DNA from: an uncultured Oscillospiraceae bacterium
Lineage (GTDB): Bacteria > Bacillota > Clostridia > Oscillospirales > Ruminococcaceae
Direction of reading: 5' to 3'
NCBI GenBank assembly: GCA_934457235.1
Contig: CAKSHT010000021.1
Location: forward strand, 1 to 21,662
DNA: 21,662 nt
This document shows positions 1-5,346 of the stretch, in pieces. Positions within the stretch are counted from its first letter, which is position 1, and each line of letters starts with the position of its first letter. The notes under the pieces were generated by a model. The model was not told the origin of the DNA, searched no databases, and was given only the letters and a program-made list of their open reading frames with translations. A program made the position numbers and the translations under genes.

Positions 1-2423
1 ATGCAGAGTCTGTACTTGGCTCTTCCGACAGCCGTATCATCACCGATGCATACGAGACTCTGGACGCAGCTAAGAAGGATCTCAAGTCCCTCGACGTTGT
101 AACAAAGTCTGCTTTCAGATCTGTTCTGAAGGACTATGAGACCGCACTCCAGAAGGAGTACGCATACGACTCTTGGAGAGTTGGTACCGTTGACGCTGGT
201 TACTGGGGCTACAACCAGAACGTAGCATACGGCACTCTGTATGATCACGTTTCTTCCATCGAGACCGAGGTTAACAAGGCTTACGATGAGATGGACAATA
301 TCAAGGCTCTTTCCAAGACCACTCAGGAAAACATTGTTAAGGCATACAAGGCTGCTAAGCAGGCTGCTGCTCTGCTCAACGGCTTCAAGGCAGACGACAC
401 TAACAGAGCTACCAAGGCTAACGTTAAGTCCCTGCTCAACGAGTACCACGGCAGACTGGTTCACGACTATGTAACATCAGCTGCTAATGCGCTCTATGCA
501 CAGGTTGTTGCTGCTCTGGGTGCTAGCAAGGTAGAGGTTACTGTTGCTGATGGCGACTACTCCACCACCACCAAGACAGCTGACAAGATCACTGACAATT
601 CTTTCTGGTATGTAGATTCCGCTGAGTATGATGTTAACCCGAACGGCGGCAGATACAATGCAATCATCGCTGAGGGCAAGCACGCTGGCGAGAAGAAGAC
701 TGTTGAAAAGCTCATCTCTGCTGAGATCTCTGTAAAGTCCACTGAGACTGCTTTCTACATTGAGGTTGATGATGAGGGATATGCAGTATACACCACCGAT
801 AAGGATGGCAAGCCTGTATTCAACATCTCCACCAAGAAGGATGGCATGAACAAGTACAAGCTCGTAAGCAAGAAGGCTTGGGTTGATCTGACCAGCCTCA
901 TCGAGGTTAAGGCTTCTGATATCGATGCTGCTACAGCTGACAACCACTACTACAACAACGTGGTTGATGGTGACTACTTTGAGTACACTCCTTTCATCGA
1001 CAAGACCACTCTGAAGTCTTTCGCAGTTGCTACATCTGGCGAGTCTTGGGTTGCTACTCAGTTCGCTGATGCACTTAAAGCTGACAATCTCATCACAAAC
1101 TACAATGCTGATGATAAGACCGGTGACATCGCTGATTCCTTCATCACCAACATCAAGGGCCTTGCTGGTGTATATAAGGATGGCGACGCTCTCTACAATG
1201 CTCTTCAGGCTCTTACAACTGAGGCAGCTGCGTATGGCCACTGGACTGTAAAGGATAAGTTTGTTCCTTACTACTTCGGCGAAGTTGACAAGCTCGGCAG
1301 CCTGACCAACCAGATCGGTCAGTGGGGCGTTGAGGATATGGATGTTGACTATGCTAACCAGAAGATGGATGGCACAACCCATAACGGTGAGAAGACCTAC
1401 ACTGAGCTTGACAAGGCAATCGAGATTGCTCAGTACTATGTAAATTCTGACACCAAGACCATCAAGGAAGACGCTAAGGCTAACAAGGACAAGATCGGCT
1501 ACATTGATACAATCGATGCTATCAAGGAAGGTTCTGCTAGCGGCTCCTCCACTGAGTGGGCACTGGTTTACAGATACCTCAAGTATGCTCTGTCCGACAA
1601 GTATGATGCTACTTACGGCACCAACACCAAGAAGGACGTTCAGGAGCTCGTTGAGAAGGCATACGATCTGGCTGAAAAGACCGGCGATGCTGCTCTGTTC
1701 AACTACCACCACATGGATCTCGTAAATGCTCGTCAGGATGCTCTTGACTGGCTGAAGGGCGTTAATAAGATCAAGGATTACAAGGATAACAAGACCTCTT
1801 TCAACGGTAAGGTTGCTACAAATGTTTACAACGATCTGAAGAACGCTTATGATGCACTTGAGAAGGACTACAATGCATTCAAGTACAGCTTCACCGATGT
1901 TTACAACAAGATTGCTGATGTAAAGTCCATGATTGATGATGGTGATCTGACTGCTACAGATTCTCTGACTGCTGCTCTCACTGAGGCTGCTTACAGACTG
2001 TCTGTTGTTGAGCCGCTTGAGGATCTGGATGACAACGAGGCATTCACTGCTGACCGTGATTTCCAGGGCTTCAACCGTGTATACACCAACACTGATACAG
2101 GTAACGGTTATGAGCTCCAGGTTGCAGTAAACGACAAGAAGTCCCTGCCTAAGGCTAACGACGGTTCTGACGCTGCTTCTCACTACAACCTCATGAAGGC
2201 TTACGAGGCTCTCGTAGCTGAGGTTAACAAGCAGCTCAATCCTGAGGTTAAGCTCGGCGATGTAAACAAGGATGGCGTTGTTAACGCACTCGACGCTGCT
2301 GCAATCCTGAAGGCTGTAGCTGCTGGCACCGCTATTGATGTTAAGGTCGGCGACTTTAACGCTGATGGCGTTGTAAATGCTCTTGATGCATCTGCAATCC
2401 TGAAGTCTGTTACACAGGCTTAA
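1..2423 (+). CDS. Dockerin-bearing large secreted protein of unknown function (3' part, 5' end outside window)
   Basis: The reading frame is open from base 3 to the TAA at 2421-2423, so about 806 residues are visible and the start lies upstream. The last ~55 residues (about 2250-2420) are a dockerin: two calcium-loop repeats, DVNKDGVVNALDAAAILK and DFNADGVVNALDASAILK, each with the D-x-N-x-D-G-x-x-N-x-x-D ligand pattern followed by a helix. Dockerins plug enzymes or structural proteins into cohesin-bearing scaffolds outside the cell. The preceding ~750 residues are Lys/Asp/Ala-rich, look largely alpha-helical with a beta-rich insert around 530-1000, and show no catalytic or carbohydrate-binding module I recognise. 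Codon use is extremely biased (lysine almost always AAG, alanine mostly GCT, valine GTT/GTA), which suggests very high expression. The next gene, 102 bp downstream, encodes a cell-wall protein with a cohesin-like domain. The dockerin call is firm; the role of the rest is unknown. Confidence 0.93.
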   Translation, partial: AESVLGSSDSRIITDAYETLDAAKKDLKSLDVVTKSAFRSVLKDYETALQKEYAYDSWRVGTVDAGYWGYNQNVAYGTLYDHVSSIETEVNKAYDEMDNIKALSKTTQENIVKAYKAAKQAAALLNGFKADDTNRATKANVKSLLNEYHGRLVHDYVTSAANALYAQVVAALGASKVEVTVADGDYSTTTKTADKITDNSFWYVDSAEYDVNPNGGRYNAIIAEGKHAGEKKTVEKLISAEISVKSTETAFYIEVDDEGYAVYTTDKDGKPVFNISTKKDGMNKYKLVSKKAWVDLTSLIEVKASDIDAATADNHYYNNVVDGDYFEYTPFIDKTTLKSFAVATSGESWVATQFADALKADNLITNYNADDKTGDIADSFITNIKGLAGVYKDGDALYNALQALTTEAAAYGHWTVKDKFVPYYFGEVDKLGSLTNQIGQWGVEDMDVDYANQKMDGTTHNGEKTYTELDKAIEIAQYYVNSDTKTIKEDAKANKDKIGYIDTIDAIKEGSASGSSTEWALVYRYLKYALSDKYDATYGTNTKKDVQELVEKAYDLAEKTGDAALFNYHHMDLVNARQDALDWLKGVNKIKDYKDNKTSFNGKVATNVYNDLKNAYDALEKDYNAFKYSFTDVYNKIADVKSMIDDGDLTATDSLTAALTEAAYRLSVVEPLEDLDDNEAFTADRDFQGFNRVYTNTDTGNGYELQVAVNDKKSLPKANDGSDAASHYNLMKAYEALVAEVNKQLNPEVKLGDVNKDGVVNALDAAAILKAVAAGTAIDVKVGDFNADGVVNALDASAILKSVTQA

Positions 2424-2456
2424 TCGCTTGACACACACTGTTTAATTAATCTGTTC

Positions 2457-2500
2457 CTCCCCGGGGCGCAAGCCCCGAGGCGGAGCTTATTAAATAAGCT
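2457..2500 (+). other. Two consecutive intercistronic hairpins
   Basis: A CGGGGC stem (2462-2467) closes on GCCCCG (2472-2477) through a GCAA tetraloop, with a possible outer CTCC/GGAG pairing (2457-2460 with 2482-2485). A second perfect dyad follows, AGCTTAT (2484-2490) with ATAAGCT (2494-2500). Neither hairpin is followed by a U-tract, so they look more like mRNA-stabilising or processing structures, or a leaky attenuator, than a true terminator. Confidence 0.5.
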
Positions 2501-2512
2501 ATAAAAAAATAT

Positions 2513-2518
2513 GGAGGA
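2513..2518 (+). promoter_or_regulatory. Ribosome binding site that fixes the start at 2526
   Basis: GGAGGA lies 7 nt before ATG 2526. An in-frame ATG at 2511 overlaps this site and therefore cannot be the start; the signal peptide also begins naturally at 2526. Confidence 0.85.
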
Positions 2519-2525
2519 AAACTAT

Positions 2526-3188
2526 ATGAAGAAGATTCTTTCTCTCGGCGCTGCTGCTGCAGTTCTGTCCCTGACAGCTGCTGTTGCATCCGCTGCTATC
2601 GCACCTACTTTCACCCCCGACGCTCCCGTTGCTGGTGACACCCTGACTGTTGAGATCGTTGCTAACGGCATGACTCAGGAAGCTACTACTTTCACTGTAA
2701 AGGCTTCTGACAACCTGACTCTCACTGGTTCCACCAAGACCGAGTCCGGCCTTGCTGAGTTCAACACTGAGACCAACAAGTTCGCTTGGGCAGGTTCTTC
2801 CGTTCCTGCTGACGGCACTGTTCTGCTCACTCTGACCTACACTGTTGACGCTGCAGCTGACGAGGAAGTTTCCGTAACACTCGTTCCCGATGCTGGCTTC
2901 ACAGACATTTCCGCTGACGCTGTAGCTGCTGTTGTAGTTGCAAACGGCGAGGATGTAAGTGACACCACTGCTGACACTACTGACACTGTTGACACTACCG
3001 ACACTGTTGACGAGCCTGGTATCACTGATGACACTGTTGACACTGCAGACACCGCTGATACTTCTGACGCTAACAACGGCGACAACAAGGGCGACAACAA
3101 GGGCAACCCTGACACTGGCGTAGCTCTGGCTGTAGTTCCTGCTGTTCTGGCTGGCGCTGCAATCGTAGTTGCTAAGAAGAGAAAGTAA
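2526..3188 (+). CDS. Sortase-anchored surface protein with a probable cohesin-like domain
   Basis: The protein has 220 residues from ATG 2526. In order it shows a signal peptide (about 1-23, positive MKK then an Ala/Leu core ending ASA), a beta-sandwich-like domain (about 25-145) with the alternating hydrophobic pattern seen in cohesins (for example GDTLTVEIVANG and PADGTVLLTLTYTVD), an Asp/Thr repeat linker (about 147-190), and a sorting tail: NPDTG at 194-198, a hydrophobic span and KKRK at the very end. NPDTG is a variant of the LPxTG sortase motif, so the protein should be covalently attached to the wall. It follows a dockerin gene and shares its extreme codon bias, so a cohesin that holds dockerin proteins on the cell is the natural reading. 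The surface anchoring is firm; the cohesin identity is an inference from pattern and context, and another immunoglobulin-like fold is possible. A strong terminator follows. Confidence 0.85.
   Translation: MKKILSLGAAAAVLSLTAAVASAAIAPTFTPDAPVAGDTLTVEIVANGMTQEATTFTVKASDNLTLTGSTKTESGLAEFNTETNKFAWAGSSVPADGTVLLTLTYTVDAAADEEVSVTLVPDAGFTDISADAVAAVVVANGEDVSDTTADTTDTVDTTDTVDEPGITDDTVDTADTADTSDANNGDNKGDNKGNPDTGVALAVVPAVLAGAAIVVAKKRK
2961..3069 (+). repeat. Asp-Thr linker repeats inside the surface-protein gene
   Basis: Short in-frame repeats of GACACTGTTGAC and close variants encode D-T-x-D-T-V units. They form a long acidic, threonine-rich spacer, probably unfolded and possibly glycosylated, between the folded domain and the sortase signal. 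Confidence 0.75.
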
Positions 3189-3234
3189 TTAGCAAACGCT
3201 GATAGCTTTTAGTCTTCTGACTTAAACACAACGG

Positions 3235-3264
3235 CCCGCTCCGAAAGGAGCGGGTTTTTGTTTT
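3235..3264 (+). terminator. Intrinsic terminator after the surface-protein gene
   Basis: A perfect 8-bp stem CCCGCTCC/GGAGCGGG (3235-3242 with 3247-3254) closes on a GAAA tetraloop and runs directly into TTTTTGTTTT. This ends the dockerin/surface-protein transcript. Confidence 0.95.
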
Positions 3265-3552
3265 ATTTGCAGGTATTTTGCTGGTAATAATAGGGTGGTG
3301 CATTTTAATAAACTTTTCGAGCTTTAGTTGTGCAATTTGACGAACACACACAATGTTCACTTTAATTCGAGTAAATTTAGCTAATTGTGGCAAGAAAGCT
3401 GAATGTAACAAAACAATATATAGATATGAGAGGAATAAAAAATGCAGACAAGCACTATATATAGAATGGAAAGGTTTTGAAGATAAGCATTAGCTGAAAA
3501 AACGGTTGTTTTTCGCAATTTATTGAAAGTGACTAAAAAAATTCAAATCTTA
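3265..3552. other. AT-rich intergenic stretch upstream of the operon promoter
   Basis: No gene of normal size is visible. The only candidate is a 12-codon plus-strand mini-ORF (3442-3480, beginning MQTSTIY) preceded by AGAGGA at 3429-3434; nothing else supports it. A short GAAAAA/TTTTTC dyad lies at 3496-3514. ATTCAA (3541-3546) and TTGAAT (3566-3571) form an inverted repeat around the -35 box of the downstream promoter and could bind a regulator. Confidence 0.4.
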
Positions 3553-3581
3553 TTGACATTGACGGTTGAATTTGATATAAT
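3553..3581 (+). promoter_or_regulatory. Strong sigma-A promoter of the ten-gene operon
   Basis: A perfect TTGACA (3553-3558), a 17-nt spacer and a perfect TATAAT (3576-3581), with an extended -10 TG at 3573-3574. Transcription should begin near 3588, giving a leader of about 70 nt before ATG 3658. Confidence 0.9.
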
Positions 3582-3610
3582 TAATAGGGTATTTATGATG
3601 GCGGTGTTAT

Positions 3611-3635
3611 GGAATGGTGTAAATTCCGTCGAATT
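3611..3635 (+). promoter_or_regulatory. Overlapping small dyads in the operon leader
   Basis: GGAAT (3611-3615) pairs with ATTCC (3623-3627), and AATTC (3622-3626) pairs with GAATT (3631-3635). The two pairings overlap and exclude each other. They could be an operator or a small leader RNA fold; the arms are only 5 bp, so this is weak. Confidence 0.25.
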
Positions 3636-3657
3636 CAGACAGACATGAGGGGAAAAT

Positions 3658-4380
3658 ATGAAAAATATTATTGACGCCAGGAACGTTTGTATGGATTTTA
3701 AAATCGGGGATGGAAGCATTGTCCATGCACTCAAAGGCATAAATCTACAGATTCCTCCGAACAGACTTTCTGTTCTGAGAGGACGTTCGGGTTCCGGCAA
3801 AACGACGCTGATCAATATTCTCGGCGCGCTTGACCGTCCGACCTCGGGCGAGGTTATGTTCCTGGACGAATTCCGGGATATAACGAAGATATCTGATAAG
3901 GAACGCGACCGGCTCCGGCGCATCGAAATGGCATTCGTTTTTCAGTCCGTGGCGCTAATTTCCACCATGACCGCTTTCGAGAATGTCGAATTTGCGCTGC
4001 GTCTGACGGACTTGCCGTATAAGGAAAGGGTCGAGCGTGCCGAGCAGAGCCTTATCCAGGTGGGACTTGAAAAGCGTATGCACCACCGTCCCGGCGAGAT
4101 GTCCGGCGGTGAGCAGCAGAGAGTTGCTATCGCGCGTGCGATATCGCATTCGCCGAAGATCATCTTCGCGGATGAGCCTACAGCGGAGCTTGACTCCCCA
4201 ACGGCGATGGCGGTAATGAAGCTTTTCAGGGACCTTGTTCGTCAGAATGATCTGACAATAGTTATGACAACGCATGATACGGCAATGATGGAAATGGCTG
4301 ATATCGTTTACACGCTGGAGGACGGCGTGATTTCTGACGTTACAGAGAACGCACAGCCGGAGGAGGGTGCCGATGCCTAA
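3658..4380 (+). CDS. ABC transporter ATP-binding protein, LolD/MacB class
   Basis: The protein has 240 residues and is a complete nucleotide-binding domain: Walker A GRSGSGKT (42-49), Q-loop Gln96 in VFQ, signature SGGEQ (149-153, followed by QR), Walker B ending FADEP (Asp172, Glu173) and H-loop His206 in TTHD. The size, the FADEPTAELDS stretch and the lack of a C-terminal regulatory domain place it with LolD/MacB/FtsE ATPases and not with MalK/MsmK sugar ATPases, which carry a further ~120-residue domain. It is the first gene of the operon, behind a strong promoter and with a GAGGGGA ribosome site. Its stop overlaps the next gene by 8 nt, so the two ATPases are probably made in equal amounts and may form a heterodimer. 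No MacB/FtsX-type permease lies nearby, so its membrane partner is unclear. Confidence 0.95.
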   Translation: MKNIIDARNVCMDFKIGDGSIVHALKGINLQIPPNRLSVLRGRSGSGKTTLINILGALDRPTSGEVMFLDEFRDITKISDKERDRLRRIEMAFVFQSVALISTMTAFENVEFALRLTDLPYKERVERAEQSLIQVGLEKRMHHRPGEMSGGEQQRVAIARAISHSPKIIFADEPTAELDSPTAMAVMKLFRDLVRQNDLTIVMTTHDTAMMEMADIVYTLEDGVISDVTENAQPEEGADA

Positions 4381-5287
4381 AAAGGTGATGCTGGCGCCGC
4401 CCGAAAATATCATGGTGCAGGCGGAAAACCTGGTGAAAATCTATAGATCCAGGGACGTTGAGGTAATGGCGCTACAGGGGCTTGACCTCACGGTCGAGCG
4501 CGGCGAACTGATGGGTCTTATCGGGTCAAGCGGAAGCGGCAAGTCAACGCTGCTCAACATGCTTGGCGGACTCGACAGGCCCTCGGCGGGCAGTCTGTAC
4601 GTCGATGGAGTGGACTTGCTGAAATTCACGGAAAAGGATTTCATCGAGTATAAGCGTAGGACGGTCGGATTCGTGTGGCAGAACAACGCACGAAACCTTA
4701 TCCCGTATCTGACCGCAAAGCAGAACGTTGAAATGCCGATGCTGCTTTCCGGGTACTCCGGAAAAAGCCAGCGTGCGAACGAACTGCTTGACATGGTGGG
4801 GCTGTCCCACCGTAAAAACAGCCGTCTGGATCAGATGTCCGGCGGCGAGCAGCAGAGGGTGGCAATCGCGATAGCGCTTGCGAACAATCCGAAGCTGCTT
4901 CTTGCCGATGAGCCGACTGGCTCGGTTGACACGGCGACATCAAAGCTTATCCTGGACGTGTTCAGAGAACTGAATAAGTCCATGGGCGTAACGATAATCA
5001 TTGTTACGCACGATACAAAATTATCTGCGCAGATCGACCGCGTGGTGGCTATCCGTGACGGAAAGACATCGACGGAGCTTGTGCGCAGGGCAGGGGCGCT
5101 GAAGTCCTTCGGGGAGCTGTCAGAGGAGCAGGAAGCTCATGAGGAGCTTACGGTACTCGACCGCGCCGGCAGACTTCAGATTCCGAAAGAGTATCTTGAA
5201 GAACTTGGGCTTAAAGGCGGCGATAAGGTTCGCGTAGAGCTTGAGGACGGACGGATCTCAATCTACCCGAGAGGGTATGAAAAGTAA
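4373..5287 (+). CDS. ABC ATPase fused to a C-terminal AbrB/MazE-like domain
   Basis: The protein has 304 residues from ATG 4373, chosen because GGAGGAGGG (4359-4367) precedes it; an in-frame GTG at 4367 overlaps that site. Residues 14-235 are a LolD/MacB-class ATPase: Walker A GSSGSGKS (51-58), VWQ Q-loop, MSGGEQQR signature, LLLADEPTGSVD Walker B and VTHD H-loop. The last ~47 residues (258-304) read as a SpoVT/AbrB-type swapped-hairpin domain (VLDRAGRLQIPKEYLEELGL, then GGDKVRVELEDGRISIYP). In AbrB and MazE that fold dimerises and binds DNA or a protein partner, so here it may dimerise the ATPase or link transport to gene control. I recall similar tails on some actinobacterial ABC ATPases. 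It overlaps the previous gene by 8 nt and probably pairs with that ATPase. Confidence 0.93.
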   Translation: MPKKVMLAPPENIMVQAENLVKIYRSRDVEVMALQGLDLTVERGELMGLIGSSGSGKSTLLNMLGGLDRPSAGSLYVDGVDLLKFTEKDFIEYKRRTVGFVWQNNARNLIPYLTAKQNVEMPMLLSGYSGKSQRANELLDMVGLSHRKNSRLDQMSGGEQQRVAIAIALANNPKLLLADEPTGSVDTATSKLILDVFRELNKSMGVTIIIVTHDTKLSAQIDRVVAIRDGKTSTELVRRAGALKSFGELSEEQEAHEELTVLDRAGRLQIPKEYLEELGLKGGDKVRVELEDGRISIYPRGYEK

Positions 5288-5290
5288 ACG

Positions 5291-5310
5291 ATCGGGAGGG
5301 AGAACCCGAT
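5291..5310 (+). other. Small hairpin ahead of the binding-protein gene
   Basis: ATCGGG (5291-5296) is complementary to CCCGAT (5305-5310) across an 8-nt loop. It lies between the ATPase stop and the start of the solute-binding protein and may help set the relative expression of the two. Confidence 0.35.
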
Positions 5311-5346
5311 TTGCTGCAAAGCATTTTAGGAAAGGTGGATTACACT

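Noticed and set aside
477..2438. Long antisense ORF (653 codons) opposite the dockerin gene
   Set aside because: It is a by-product of the strong codon bias of the plus-strand gene, has no ribosome site or sensible protein features, and lies opposite a clear dockerin reading frame.
2511..2525. Upstream ATG extending the surface protein by five residues
   Set aside because: It overlaps the ribosome site GGAGGA at 2513-2518; the signal peptide starts at 2526.
2961..3069. Tandem repeats suggesting a CRISPR-like array
   Set aside because: The repeats are short, in frame and variable, encode the Asp-Thr linker, and have no spacer structure.
3609..3674. Small ORF starting at ATG 3609 and overlapping the first ATPase gene
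   Set aside because: There is no ribosome site before it, and it overlaps a better supported start at 3658 with its own site.
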